Source: Ochotona curzoniae (lineage: Eukaryota > Chordata > Mammalia > Lagomorpha > Ochotonidae). From it: DNA of 64,000 bases. Location: contig NW_024466603.1 in NCBI RefSeq assembly GCF_017591425.1, positions 1 through 64,000 on the forward strand, written 5' to 3'. The notes beneath the pieces are model-generated. The model was given only the letters and a program-made list of their open reading frames with translations, was not told the origin of the DNA and ran no database searches. Within the stretch, counting starts at the first letter, position 1, and every line of letters starts with the position of its first letter. Position numbers and translations under genes: made by a program. Shown here in pieces: positions 12,005 through 24,152 of this stretch.

Positions 12005-12463
12005 TGTCAGGAGCCGTGTACTGTAGCCACACTGAAGCCATTTTGAATATAGAACTATGGGCCAGTGGAAAATCCCTGGCTGGCTAGATGCTTGGGAAAG
12101 AAGTTATGAAACTAATCACACGCTTAGCTTCAATTGTTTGTAGCAACTGTTTTAGAATGTGATTTATGCTGTACCTGCCGACATCTTGTTACTGATTACC
12201 TATGCTATTGTTGGTATGCTGGTTACTATGGTTGATATGGTGGCTGCTCAAGAACAATCGGTCTGGAGACCATGGCTTGCGTCCTAGTTTCTCCTTTCCT
12301 CCCTGAGCCTTAGTTACTGAAGAATATAAAAACCCTCAGTTGAAATCAATAAATTGACAGCTTGATCAGACATCCTGTCTTGCTGTCCATTCTTCGTGTC
12401 TCTTGTCCCCCAATCTCTCCTAGGTGGTTGCGACCCCCGTTGACTGTCCTGCTGGACGGGACA
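12005..12463 (+). repeat. ERV-A 3' LTR
   Basis: Same length (459 bp) and, by eye, the same sequence as the 5' LTR except for C in place of T in the first dozen bases. It is followed directly by the target duplication GAACAG. Confidence 0.93.
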
Positions 12464-12469
12464 GAACAG

Positions 12470-15445
12470 TGACAGCTCTGTAAGATGCACCTGATGACCT
12501 GACATGAAGAAGGACAATGGTCATTCAGCACAGTGCCCACCAGTGACTGCTCACTGCGATTCCCATCCTCAAACTTAGCACCAGACTCACCAAACCCTCA
12601 CTTCCGGCACACCTGAACGACCGGACTGACCCTGGCCCTGACTTCCTGTCCGTAAAGGGAAAATGACATCGTTTAACTTCACACATTTGCTGTTCTGATT
12701 GAGATGACAAGAAAATGCACAGAACTCTGCAATAATAAGATCTCTCACAAAAGAGAACAGCAAAATAAAAAAAGAAAGCAAGAAATGGCAAATAAGAGAA
12801 TACTTGCCACCAAGAAGATCTTGGAAAATTAACCTAAATGGGGGGAAAAATACTGCAAACAAAATAGAGGAACCACCAAACGTAAGATCATACTATTCAG
12901 GTTTCTCAGATATGGAGACTGCTCACACACAAACAATAAAGCATTTTAAGGTGTCTTTAACTCATGAAATCAGTCCAAATAGCTATCAATCCACCAAGAC
13001 TGTTTACAGCACCTTTCATGAAGACCAAGGAAAATCAACGCTCCGAGTGGTCTGAGGCCTCATCGCACACTCACCTCGATAAAAATTTCCTTGCACGAGC
13101 CCAAGCTCCCCGCCCTGGCCTCCAGTTAAGTGCAGCCAGATGCTCCGTGATCAGCTGAGGGCATCTGGGTTTGGAAAGCAGCGGTTCTGCAGCTTTCCCT
13201 TTACCTGGAAGAAAGCAATGGCAAGAGTGCCTCTGTGGGAGGTGCACTTACGGCCTAGGGTCGGCAGAGGGCACTCTAACTCCACGAGAAACAGCCAACT
13301 TCAGCCCTGCTGCTGGTGGTAGCTGTCATCTGGACTCCAGACCATCAGAGACTCAGTGTCCATAACCAAATCTCACTGAAAATCTACATCACAACTTGGG
13401 AATTAACAACACATTCAAAAGGAGTAAACGGAGCTGAGGCAAGAGGATGTGATAAGGCCCCACCACGCAGCAAAGCTGCCTCCTTAATTCATTCCCCACA
13501 AGCCTCTTACCTTCCAACGAGAGCTAAAAATGCCTGTGGCAGAAATTGCCAAGAATTAGCTACCATCACTCACACCCCTACTATTACCCCAAGCACGGGT
13601 CACTTAGGAATAGAAAGTTACAGCCAAATTGCATGGAGCCAGCCGCCTGACAGCTGCTGAGCTGTTACCCTGGTGGAAGGGACAGATGGAACAGCCCCCA
13701 GCACCTGGAAAGTTTGTAGAACACCTACAGATGCTAGGACTCCACTTGCCTCACCAAGATAGCCACAGAACATATGTAAGCATGCAGAAATTCCTAAGGC
13801 CGCGAAGTGCACGGCCTTCCAATGTGGTGCTGAAAGAATTACAAAGCCATCCGTAATTGAAGAGGAAGGAGTTCACGTTCTTGCTGCTTGCTCCTGGTCC
13901 ATGATTCAGTTAGCTACGCTTACGCCACTGATTTAATTAAGACAGAAGCCCAAAAAATCTGTCCCCACATCTGAATCTGATTCAGCCATCATGTCACAGA
14001 AGTCATCTTGTCTTTGTGGTCCAGACAATTCTGACGAAACTGACGCTGATTCTCACTGTTGGGCTGTTATTCAGCTTTAACCAGTTTCAAAAGTGGGGAT
14101 TACGTAGCACACGAAAGAAGCTGCTAGCTGCTGCCTAGCTCTGTGTCCTAGCCAGTGGAAGTGCCTCTCACGAGCCTCGCAATGAGAAAGAACTAGTTCA
14201 GATCTCAGCTCTGGTACTTCTTAAACCGCCGTGCCTCGGAGTGGTTAACTGTTCTGCACTTCCACATACCCAGAGACAGAAGTAACAATAGAGACAACCC
14301 ACCGTTGTTCAACGGATTCCCACTTCACAATCCTATTTCAGCAACAGCCCTTGGTGTAAACATGACATGCTTCCTTTGGTTAAAATGCTGTGTAGGTTTC
14401 ACGAAACTCAACTGTTGACAATTGCTACTTACTTCCCAAGCACATCTATGTTTCTGGCCTACAAGAAGTTCCAATTCTTGCTTTTAGCCTTTCTGATTCA
14501 GGATATACAATATAAAGAAACTTCATTTTTTAAAAAAAAAAGCAGGACTACATTTAGGAACAAATGACTATCTATGTGGCTAAGTATATTCCAAATATTC
14601 CAGCAAGAGCTTGTATTACCATCATAGGATAACACCGTTTGCCGGTCACTCTGACAGTGAACAAACGGTCCTGAGAAAGGATGAGAGAACAGCCTGACCG
14701 CACGAGACTTGCTGCAGAGGCTCTGCTCCGATGCTTTCAGCTCTTCTAAATCAAACTGCACAGCAAGATTTCTTCCCAAACAGTCTACCGATTACTTGCA
14801 GCCAAATTGTGGTCTTTCAAACAGCACGCTCCTGTATTATCATGGAACCGGCGCTCTCGGATGCCATAATTGAGAGCTACATAGTTGATAGGGATTGGTA
14901 TTCAGAATAAGACTTTCTAGTTTTTGAAATGAATAATGATAGATGTGTGTAGGGCCCAATGGCTTGCTGGGCAAAAATAGTGCATTTCAAATTTCCATGC
15001 CCCCCCCCCCGGGGAAAAAGCATCTTATGCATTTTTTTTCAGGAGAGAGAAATATTTCCACCACATCATTTTAGAAGACCTAAGTCTAGAAATATCCGGG
15101 AGTAGTTTCTTATTTCCTGAGGGCTGCAACTCAAGACTGAAGAAACAGTGATAAAGTCACCTCCTCATTCCAGCAAGATCACCTGTCCCATATATCTGTG
15201 CGTGTTATGTGCATGTCTCCATAAACACACACACACACACACATCCATGTAATGCCAACTCGACAATGAGACAAATATTTCATGTTCTGCTCTTGTTTCC
15301 TTGATAGAAATTCTCCATTTTAGTAAATTTTTTTAAATTTTTTGAGTCACATCTTGCTAAATACCAGTTAAAAGACCAGAATGCTTTTTACAGAGTTATG
15401 GACTGTGTAGAACCCGAGAGACTGCTCCTTTAAGAGCTCCCTGAG
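12470..15445. other. Unique sequence, no gene seen
   Basis: Mixed-composition DNA with no recognised gene. About 14195-14310 looks like a degraded MIR element. A ten-base C run lies near 15001 and a short CA repeat near 15228-15243. The small open frames show no protein family signature. Confidence 0.45.
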
Positions 15446-15700
15446 GGTCAGGTGTGGTAGCCTACTGGCTAAAGCCCTCACCTTATAACCACCAGGATCC
15501 CATATGGGCACTGGTTTTTGTCCCAGCCATTCCATTTCCCATTTAGCTCCCTACTTGTGGCCTGGGAAATCAGCAGAGGACAGCCCAAAGTCTTGAGACC
15601 CTGTTCCTGCTTGGGAGACCTGGAAGAGGCTCCTGGCTCCTGATCAGCTTAGCCCTGATCGTTGGAGCAACTTGGGGAGTGAAGCAGTGGACAGAAAACA
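15446..15700 (+). mobile_element. CSINE, 3'-truncated, diverged
   Basis: CSINE order is kept (CCTCACCTTATAACCACCAGG, AGCTCCCTACTTGTGGCCTG, TTGGGGAGTGAAGCAGTGGA) but the A-rich tail is missing. Confidence 0.8.
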
Positions 15701-16338
15701 TATGTTGTTTACCTTCAGGAAAGGTGCTGCCCTCCCAGGTAAGGATGTGTGCAGACAATGAGGACCTCTCCTGACTCTGTAAGCAGTTCCGGTTTGATAT
15801 GCCTGATGTGCTCTTCTCAGAGACACTGTTGACAGGCATAACTGCAGTGCGGTGTGGTGATCTTGTTGATCTTTTGGGGCAGTTTCACTAGGATCTTTCG
15901 ACACTTAGCGGATCCCCCTCACTGTCTTGTTCTCTTTCTTTTCTCAGGCTCTGTGATACAGCACCAGGCATGCAGCTTGACATTCCAAAAGACCTTATGT
16001 TTTAGCTTACACTTGACAAAGCTTAGGCACCGTACAGGGGCAGACACACAAGTTTTCCCTTTTCATAACCCAGTAGTCTTGCAAAACACAGATAGGCCAA
16101 GAATAGGGCCTACATACAACAGTAACCGATTTTGTTCAAAAGTTGTTATAGAATTTAATTGCATACAAATGAGACTTTTAAAAATCATTATGATTATATT
16201 AATAATAAAAATATTAGTTATAAATGGTAGTCCATTGGCCAGAATGATTTCAGCATATGTACATGCCCACACGCACAAACACATACTCATAAACACTTAT
16301 CAAGAAGTGTTTCCTGGTTACAATGAAACCTGAAACCT
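15701..16338. other. Unique sequence, no gene seen
   Basis: The plus-strand open frame at 15854-16333 (159 codons) has no recognised domain and no sign of splice or promoter context. It is probably chance. Confidence 0.45.
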
Positions 16339-16525
16339 GGAGTGGGTTTGTGGCACAGCAGGCTAAACAACCACTTGGGACACACATACCCCATATCTGA
16401 CAGCTAGTTTGAGTCCCAGCTCCTTTGTCCCCAATCTAGCTTCCTGCCCATGTGCCTGCAGGGCGATGTGTGGTGACTCAGCACTCAGACATCAGGCCTC
16501 CACAGGGAAACTGACAGAGCTGCAG
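16339..16525 (+). mobile_element. CSINE fragment, old
   Basis: Diverged plus-strand CSINE head (GTTTGTGGCACAGCAGGCTAA, GTCCCAGCTCCTTTGTCC, GCTTCCTGCCCATGTGCCTG). It ends about where the opposite-strand SINE begins. Confidence 0.6.
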
Positions 16526-16526
16526 A

Positions 16527-16800
16527 CTCAGGCATTTATGAAGTGAAAAGCAGACAGAAGACTCTCCTTCCAGTCACTGGTTCATTCCCCACATGGCCAC
16601 AACAACCAGAGCTGAGCCGTCCCAAATCCAGGAGCCAGGAGCTACTTTCCAGGTCTCCCACATTCATTCACAGGCCCAAAGACGTGGACCATTCTCTGCT
16701 GCTTTCCCAGGTTATAAACAGGGAGAGGAATCAGAGGTGTAGTAGCCCAGCCACGAAGTGTGACCATATGAGATGCTGGCACTCCAGGTGAAGGATGCGT
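16527..16800 (-). mobile_element. CSINE, minus strand, old
   Basis: Reverse-strand hallmarks are visible on the plus strand: GGTTCATTCCCCACATGGCC, CCAGGAGCCAGGAGCTA, TGCTGCTTTCCCAGG and GATGCTGGCACTCCAGGTGA. Confidence 0.7.
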
Positions 16801-17314
16801 CTGCTTTGCTACTTACCAGCCCCACAAAACCTGTATGCCTAGTTTAATTTTCAATGCTCAATAATGGCTCTGAAGAAATCTAAATAAACTAAATCACACA
16901 CATCAAGAAACAGAGAAAAGAAAGGTTTGAAATAAATATAATTTCTTGGTGAGGTTTACAAGGCTCCAGAATATAAAATCAAGCAAAGACTGTAACTGAT
17001 TTCATTGATTAGTTTCGCTAACACAGAGAGAATAAAAAGTGTATTTTAAAATTTAGTTTGCTAGTCTTGAAAAGTTATTTTATCAATTTAGAGCAAAAAC
17101 ACAGGTGGCATTATTTAAAGTAGTTGTTTTCCATTTTTTGCAATTGAAGGAGTGTAAAAAGTGTCTCAGAATTTTAAGAGTCTAAAATTATATAAAAATA
17201 GATACAGACATTTATACCTAAACAGCCTGTTAGCTATTAGTCCACCTTTACTTTTCACCCCAGTAAACAAATCTGTGGCCTGACTTGCTTCGCACAGAGC
17301 AGAAGGGACGAAGG
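16801..17314. other. Unique AT-rich sequence, no gene seen
   Basis: No recognisable gene or repeat. Confidence 0.5.
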
Positions 17315-17738
17315 CAGGCACTTGGTAGCTAGCGCAGTTGCTGCTTGGCACACCACTCCCATAGCGATGTGCCTGGTAGGAGTCCTGCCTGCTCCACTTG
17401 CATCCCAGTTTCCTACTAATAATCACCTTGGAAGGCAGCAGGTAATGGTTCAATTATTTGTATCTTATCACCACACAAAAAACTTAAACTGAGCCCCTGG
17501 CCCCTGACTCCTGCCTTCTGGCCCCTGGCCCCTGGCTCCTGGCCCCTGGCCCTTGACTCCTTGCTCCTGGCCCCTGACTCCTGGACCCTGGCTCCTTGCT
17601 CCTGGCCCCTGGTCCCTGGCCCGGCCCCTGGCATCTGCCCCATTCTTGACTACTATGTGTATCTGGGGAAACAAACCAGTGAATGAAAGATCCCTCTCCC
17701 TTTCTTTTCTCTTCCTAATAAATCTTTTTTAAAGATTT
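17315..17738 (+). mobile_element. CSINE, old, with an internal expansion
   Basis: A diverged plus-strand SINE (CAGTTGCTGCTTGGCACACC, TGCTCCACTTGCATCCCAGT, tail CCTAATAAATCTTTTTT). The usual CTCCTGGCTCCTGGCTT segment in its 3' half has expanded into a short tandem array, annotated separately. Confidence 0.65.
17490..17640 (+). repeat. Short tandem array of about 7-bp units (CCTGGCC/CCTGACT)
   Basis: About 150 bp of imperfect heptamers such as CCTGGCC, CCTGACT and CCTGGCT, all on one strand. The unit matches the natural CTCCTGGCTCCTGGC segment of CSINEs, so it most likely grew by replication slippage inside this SINE. The minus-strand frames here encode repetitive Gly/Gln/Arg peptides and are artefacts. 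Confidence 0.85.
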
Positions 17739-18246
17739 ACATTATTTAGTTCAAAGGAAGAATGAAAGGGAGGGGATGGAGAGAGGGGGACAGAAGGAAT
17801 GGGCTGTGTGCCGATTCACTGTCCAGATGCCAGCAGCCTGGAACTCCATCTGGGTCTCCCACACAGGTGGCAGGAATGCAAGCACTTGGGCCATCTTCTG
17901 TGGCCTTCCCAGGCACATCTGCAGGGAGCTGGATCAGAAGTGCAGCACCTGGTGTCAGAGTGAGATGCTGGCATTGCAGGCAGCTATCAGCCAGCTGTTG
18001 ATTCATCCCTTAAGTGGCTGCAACGGCTGGAGCTGAGCCAATCTGAACCCAGGAGCCAGGAGCTTCTTTCACATCTCCCACACAGGTGCAGGGTCCCACG
18101 TCACTGGGATGTCCTCCACTGCTTTCCCAGTCCACAAGCAGGGATCTGGGTGGGAGGTACAGCAGCTGGAACATGAGCCTGCACCCTTATGAGATTTCAG
18201 CAGTTGCAAGGCAAGAATGTAGCCACTGAACCATCACCACAAGCCA
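17722..18246 (-). mobile_element. CSINE copies on the minus strand (probably two, tandem or nested)
   Basis: Two sets of reverse-strand CSINE words are present: GGGTCTCCCACACAGG with GCAGGGAGCTGGATCAGAAG, then again ATTCATCCCTTAAGTGGCTG, CCAGGAGCCAGGAGCTTC and TCCCACACAGGTGCAGGGTC. The total is about 520 bp, longer than one 330-bp element. It starts tail-to-tail with the plus-strand SINE at 17315. Confidence 0.65.
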
Positions 18247-18289
18247 TGACACATTTTTGTTGTTGTTTTAAAGCAGAAGACATGGGCAG

Positions 18290-18600
18290 CCACCACTGAA
18301 CCACAGCCGTGGCCTGCAATGCTGTCATCCCATAGCAGCATCAGTAAGTCCTGGCTGTTCCACTTCCAATCCAGCTCCCTGGGAAAGCACCTGTGAATGC
18401 AGCAGTTGATGATCCTGGGAACCCCTGCACCCATGGAGGAGATCCAGATGGAGTTCCTGGTTCCTGGCTTCAACTCCTGGCCACTGTGGCCACCGGGGAG
18501 TAAACCAGTAATTGAAGACTCTGTCTCACTCTCACCATCCCCACTCAGCCTTTCCCTGTAACTCTGCCCTTCAGGCAAATTAAATCTTTTGAAAAAGAGG
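18290..18600 (+). mobile_element. CSINE, diverged
   Basis: Plus-strand CSINE words: CCACTTCCAATCCAGCTCCC, CCCTGCACCCATGGAGGAGA, GAGTTCCTGGTTCCTGGCTT, and the tail AAATTAAATC. Confidence 0.7.
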
Positions 18601-18796
18601 GAAGGACCATTTAGGTATCACAAATTGTGCTATAACTCTGTATCTGTGGAATTTAAAACTGCAATTGTTTTTGACAATTGCATTATATGATTTGAATTCT
18701 GTTTAAGGAATCAACCAGTACACACCAAAGCCAAAAAATCAATCAATAATCTTTTTTTTTTTTTTTTTTTTGCTTATTTTAAAAAAGAGCAAACTA

Positions 18797-19100
18797 GGGC
18801 CCGGCGCCATAGTGTAGAGGTTAAGGTCCTCACCTTGAAAGCGCCAGAATCCCATATGGGCGCCGGTTCTAATCCTGGCGGCCCTGCTTCCCATCCAGCT
18901 CCCTGCCTGTGGCCTGGGAAGGCAGTCGAGGACGGCCCAAAGCCTTGGGACCCTGCACCAGCATGGGAGACCCGGAAGAGCTAGTGGCTTTGGATTGGCT
19001 CCAGCTGTTGCAGCCACTTGGGGAGTGAACCATCGGACGGAAGATCTTCCTCCTTGTCTCTCCTCACTGTATACCTGCCTTTCCAATAAAAAATAAACCT
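18797..19100 (+). mobile_element. CSINE, young
   Basis: Full length, beginning GGGCCCGGCGCCATAGTGTA and close to the family consensus. It ends in a TTCCAATAAAAAATAAACC tail. The duplication AAAAAAGAGCAAACTA (18781-18796) recurs after the tail with one extra A. Confidence 0.9.
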
Positions 19101-19114
19101 AAAAAAAGAGCAAA

Positions 19115-22100
19115 ACTAATTGTGGAAAACAAGTCTTCCTTCTGCTACAGCATACAGTTTGTGCATGCATTCCTGTTTAAATTCACCTTTAAATGACGAC
19201 GATCTTGCTTTGTCAGTTAGCTGCTTCCACAAATAATCTCTGAGTGGTGGCTATTTTACCTGGCGCCCTTAGCATCTCGACCAGGAATGCTAACAGCCTT
19301 TGTACCTGCACCTTAGGTAGCTTGCAGATTCTAGTGTTAAAGAAAACAAAACTTGTGTTATTACAGGCTTGTATCATTGCTCTCTATCCTTTCTGCCAAT
19401 GGCCATTTGGATATTTATAACATCATTTGTAGGCCATACAAAATGATCAACTTAAAAATTAGCCTGCTACACATGCTGAATCTCACCTCCGTTTTTTTGA
19501 CTGTTGAATCCCTGCTACAGACTTATTGAAAAGTGAGTCCTACCTACTGATGCCCTGACAGGGCCACACCACATTATTCTGTGTACCTTAAATGGCCCTG
19601 CCTTGGGGCCTGACAGTCCCCATCTCTGACTGCCTAAAACAGGATGCAAGCTCCACCAAGCACATTCAAAGCTTCATTCCATTCATTTTTTAATACCCCA
19701 CCCTCTCCCTGCTCCCCCAAGCAACAGTACAATTAGCAGGCTGGAGCACTGAGTGGTTCCTGATGGGGAGCTTCCACCCTGCCTCAGCAGAAAGAGAAGA
19801 GAAAGCCTCTGAAACATCATGTGGCCATAAACCACACAGCCAGCTGCTGCCGCCATGTGGCAACTGAGCAGTATTCAGGAGAGAGTACGCATTGTTCTAA
19901 GAAGCGAGACTGCTATTAGTCATAATCCTGTCAGTCCAAAGTACTGATGCTGAATTAAAGGCTCTTTGTTTTCTCCAGTGAGGATGAGTTACAGGGGAAG
20001 AATTCCTGATAGTAAGATGCAGACTCCATCTTCAGGTCGCATGGCCTGAGGTCACAGAGGTGAAGGAAGCAAACAGCTCTCATTCAGCTATAATGGATTT
20101 GCAAGAATTTGAAACAAAACTTTCCTTCCAGCTACTGCTTTCATGTCAGAGGAATAAAACACATGGACAAGATTTAAAGTTTTGTGTGTCTAACCCTTTC
20201 TGACCCCTTTACATTCAGTTATTAATAATAACTATGATAATAATGCTTATGCCCGGGACTAGATTAGGGTTAATTAGTTAATATTTATAAGGCTTTCTGG
20301 AAATGAAAAGTACTATTTAAACAGAAAGTATATTTTTTCTCCTTTCACTCCCTGCATTCAATTCTTTCTTTATCCCTAATTAGTTATTCCTCCTTCCATC
20401 TGGCTCACACTGTCTCGGTTCTTGGCCTGACTTCCATGATGCTGGTCCACCTCACGTCAACCCTGTGCTGGCTCTCTTTCTCCTCAATGCCTTACGTGCC
20501 TCTTCCTTTAGTCTTCCTCTAACTACTCCTTACTGCCTTCCATCTTTTAGCTAGACATTTGTCTTTTTTCATTTTCCTCATTTTTTGATCTTTCCTAAAA
20601 TACTGAAACTTATGTACTTTGTTTTCAGTTTTATCTCCCACATAAGGACTCTGAAACTAAGAACTGGATAAGCCAAATGACATGCCCCCTTTCCTTCCCG
20701 ACTATATCATAAACTCCTTCAATTCATACATGTGCTGATTCAGAATAGTTTCTCCCTGGTACATAGTAAAATCTCAACAAATCATTTTTTAAATCATTAC
20801 CTCTATTGGGTAACATCCTGATTTACCTGTTCATTGTCAAAAAACTGTTAATATTATCAGTTTCCCTAAAGCTTATAATAGGGCATGCTCACAGCATCTG
20901 GCATTAACCAGTCCCACAAGCACACTTCCTATTGTGTATACAATTTCTAAGGACTCATTAATCACCAATAAAATGATTGGGATTCACCAACTTATCATTC
21001 ATTCCCTAAAAGAAAAAATGCTAAAATAATAAGCTGTCCTGTGACACCTATACAACAACTTTAATTGTAGTCACAAATATTAAGCACGTTTAAATTCTAT
21101 ATCCCAAAGAGATGTCTTAAGAGAGTCTATTATCAGCCTGACAAACTCCTTCACATTTTACAAACAGGACATCATATATGAAGTCCCAATCATTCTAGAA
21201 GTTCAAGGTTTAACTCTTTCCTAACTTTCTTATTCATCGGCGTCTTTGTTTCTTTCTTCACGTATTGTCACCTGGATAACGACTTCACGTAAACACTGCT
21301 TATATTCTTGCTCAGATGCAATCGGGATCTTCCAGTTTCTTACGAAGTTCAAAGTTTACAGAAAACAATCTGCTCATCACTCCTAGCTCTACCTGAGTAG
21401 AAGTGAACATGTAATATATGCAGAAAACATTCTATTGTTAAATGCAGTTGCACCGCACTTTCCCATGCGTATCTCCCCGTGGAGAGCTCTGAGGGAGCAG
21501 GCGTTGTAGCTAAAGCTCAAGCACGCGGCAGAACTTGGCTTGCGTCCTCTCTGCAGCCGCACCTTCCTCCAAAGGCTTTCTACCATGTGCTCCTACAACA
21601 TCCTCTGCACTTCCTCATCTGGGAAATGTGCTTCATCAAACATCTTGGATTGTTTTTTTAATGCTTTCTGAAGAAACTTTAAATATCTCTCATCCGATGA
21701 TAATTATTGTCCTAACTCTTGTTTTTCTGATTAATGAAATACAGCTTTGTTACGTTTACTCCATAGATACACACTAAGCCCCTATGCAAACAGGAATCAC
21801 TCTACGTTTTCTGTGACTTAGTTGTTACATGAGAAGATATTTATCTTGGTGTGGACATAAACAAGGAATAAGGTGACCTATCACAGTAAAGGCCATCTAC
21901 TAAACATTATGGGAGTACAGTTTTAGCACATAGAAGCAGGTAGGGAACAGCATGGCAGCTAGTATATTATTTAATGGATAGAGAAGGCTAAAGGCTATTT
22001 TAAGATGTTTAAGTTATCTATTACATGTAACATAAAATCTCAGAATTTAATGGCTTAAAGCAAAAAAAAAAAAAACTTCATTTGTTATCCTGCAATTTTA

Positions 22101-22150
22101 ATGAAAAAAGAATCTGAGTGAATGGAAAGGGGTAAAGCAAGAGAAACCAG
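19115..22150. other. Unique sequence with L2-like remnant, no gene seen
   Basis: No gene recognised. About 20690-20785 ends in CATAGTAAAATCTCAACAAAT, resembling the 3' end of an ancient L2 element. A 13-base A run near 22063 precedes the minisatellite. Confidence 0.4.
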
Positions 22151-22154
22151 AGAG

Positions 22155-24152
22155 GAAGGAGAGAAGGGGGAGGGACAGAGAGAGAGAGAGAGAGAGTGGG
22201 GGAGGGACAGAGAGGGAGTGAGAGAGAGTGGGGGAGGGACAGAGAGGGGGTGAGAGAGAGTGGGGGAGGGACAGAGAGGGAGTGAGAGAGAGTGGGGGAG
22301 GGACAGAGAGGGAGTGAGAGAGAGTGGGGGAGGGACAGAGAGGGGGTGAGAGAGAGTGGGGGAGGGACAGAGAGGGAGTGAGAGAGAGTGGGGGAGGGAC
22401 AGAGAGGGAGAGAGAGAGAGTGGGGGAGGGACAGAGAGGGAGTGAGAGAGAGTGGGGGAGGGACAGAGAGGGAGTGAGAGAGAGTGGGGGAGGGACAGAG
22501 AGGGAGTGAGAGAGAGTGGGGGAGGGACAGAGAGGGAGTGAGAGAGAGTGGGGGAGGGACAGAGAGGGAGTGAGAGAGAGTGGGGGAGGGACAGAGAGGG
22601 AGTGAGAGAGAGAAGGGGAGGGACAGAGAGGGAGTGAGAGAGAGCAGGGGAGGGACAGAGAGGGAGTGAGAGAGACAAGGGGAGGGACAGAGAGGGAGTG
22701 AGAGAGAGTGGGGGAGGGACAGAGAGGGAGTGAGAGAGAGTGGGGGAGGGACAGAGAGGGAGTGAGAGAGAGAAGGGGAGGGACAGAGAGGGAGTGAGAG
22801 AGAGCAGGGGAGGGACAGAGAGGGAGTGAGAGAGACAAGGGGAGGGACAGAGGGGGTGAGAGAGAGAAGGGGAGGGACAGAGAGGGAGTGAGAGAGAGCA
22901 GGGGAGGGACAGAGAGGGAGTGAGAGACAAGGGGAGGGACAGAGAGGGAGTGAGAGAGAGCAGGGGAGGGACAGAGAGGGGGGAAAACAGAGAGAAGGGG
23001 AGGGACAGAGAGGGAGTGAGAGAGAGAAGGGGAGGGACAGAGAGGGAGTGAGAGAGAGCAGGGGAGGGACAGAGAGGGAGTGAGAGAGACAAGGGGAGGG
23101 ACAGAGAGGGGGTGAGAGAGAACAGGGGAGGGACAGAGAGGGAGTGAGAGAGACAAGGGGAGGGACAGAGAGGGAGTGAGAGAGAGAGCAGGGGAGGGAC
23201 AGAGAGGGGGTGAGAGAGAGCAGGGGAGGGACAGAGAGGGGGTGAGAGAGAGCAGGGGAGGGACAGAGAGGGAGTGAGAGAGAGCAGGGGAGGGACAGAG
23301 AGGGGGTGAGAGAGAGCAGGGGAGGGACAGAGAGGGGGTGAGAGAGAGAGGGGGAGGGACAGAGAGGGGGTGAGAGAGAGCAGGGGAGGGACAGAGAGGG
23401 AGTGAGAGAGACAAGGGGAGGGACAGAGAGGGGGTGAGAGAGAGAGCAGGGGAGGGACAGAGAGGGGGTGAGAGAGAGCAGGGGAGGGACAGAGAGGGAG
23501 TGAGAGAGAGCAGGGGAGGGACAGAGAGGGGGTGAGAGAGACAAGGGGAGGGACAGAGAGGGGGTGAGAGAGAGCAGGGGAGGGACAGAGAGGGGGGAAA
23601 ACAGAGAGCAGGGGAGGGACAGAGAGGGGGTGAGAGAGAGCAGGGGAGGGACAGAGAGGGAGTGAGAGAGAGAGCAGGGGAGGGACAGAGAGGGGGTGAG
23701 AGAGAGTGGGGGAGGGACAGAGAGGGGGTGAGAGAGAGTGGGGGAGGGACAGAGAGGGGGTGAGAGAGACAAGGGGAGGGACAGAGAGGGGGTGAGAGAG
23801 AGCAGGGGAGGGACAGAGAGGTAGTGAGAGAGACAAGGGGAGGGACAGAGGGGGTGAGAGAGACAAGGGGAGGGACAGAGAGGGAGTGAGAGAGACAAGG
23901 GGAGGGACAGAGGGGGTGAGAGAGACAAGGGGAGGGACAGAGAGGGGGTGAGAGAGAGCGGGGGAGGGACAGAGAGGGAGTGAGAGAGAGCAGGGGAGGG
24001 ACAGAGAGGGGGTGAGAGAGAGTGGGGGAGGGACAGAGAGGGGGTGAGAGAGAGTGGGGGAGGGACAGAGAGGGGGTGAGAGAGAGAAGGGGAGGGACAG
24101 AGAGGGGGTAAAACAGAGACAAGGGGAGGGACAGGGATGGGGGAAGAGAGAG
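22155..24152 (+). repeat. Minisatellite, 32-bp purine-rich unit, about 60 copies
   Basis: About 2 kb of head-to-tail copies of a unit near 32 bp: GGGGGAGGGACAGAGAGGG followed by AGTGAGAGAGAGT or a variant. Variants differ mainly in the spacer before the G run (GTGGGGG, GAAGGGG, GCAGGGG, ACAAGGGG) and in GGGAGTGAG versus GGGGGTGAG. The 22200-22600 part is nearly uniform, the middle alternates variants in ordered runs, and an odd GTAAAACAGAG/GAAAACAGAG unit appears near 22980, 23590 and 24108. The minus strand has no stops in any frame for most of its length; this is a property of the repeat and not a gene. Confidence 0.95.

Larger units (their letters stand above)
6559..12463 (+). mobile_element. 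ERV-A: recent non-autonomous LTR provirus
   Basis: A complete provirus-like element: 459-bp LTR (6559-7017), primer-binding site at 7021, a short Gag start, a long non-coding interior, a purine tract (11989-12004) and a 459-bp 3' LTR (12005-12463). It is bounded by the 6-bp duplication GAACAG (6553-6558 and 12464-12469). The two LTRs differ by eye at one position (T/C near the start), so insertion was recent. The interior has no intact gag, pro, pol or env, so it must have been copied with proteins made elsewhere. The interior from about 7402 to 10120 is shared with the provirus at 45745-52430. Confidence 0.93.

Noticed and set aside
15854..16333. 159-codon plus-strand frame as a possible gene
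   Set aside because: No domain, no splice or promoter context; the sequence is AT-rich with an irregular composition typical of chance frames.
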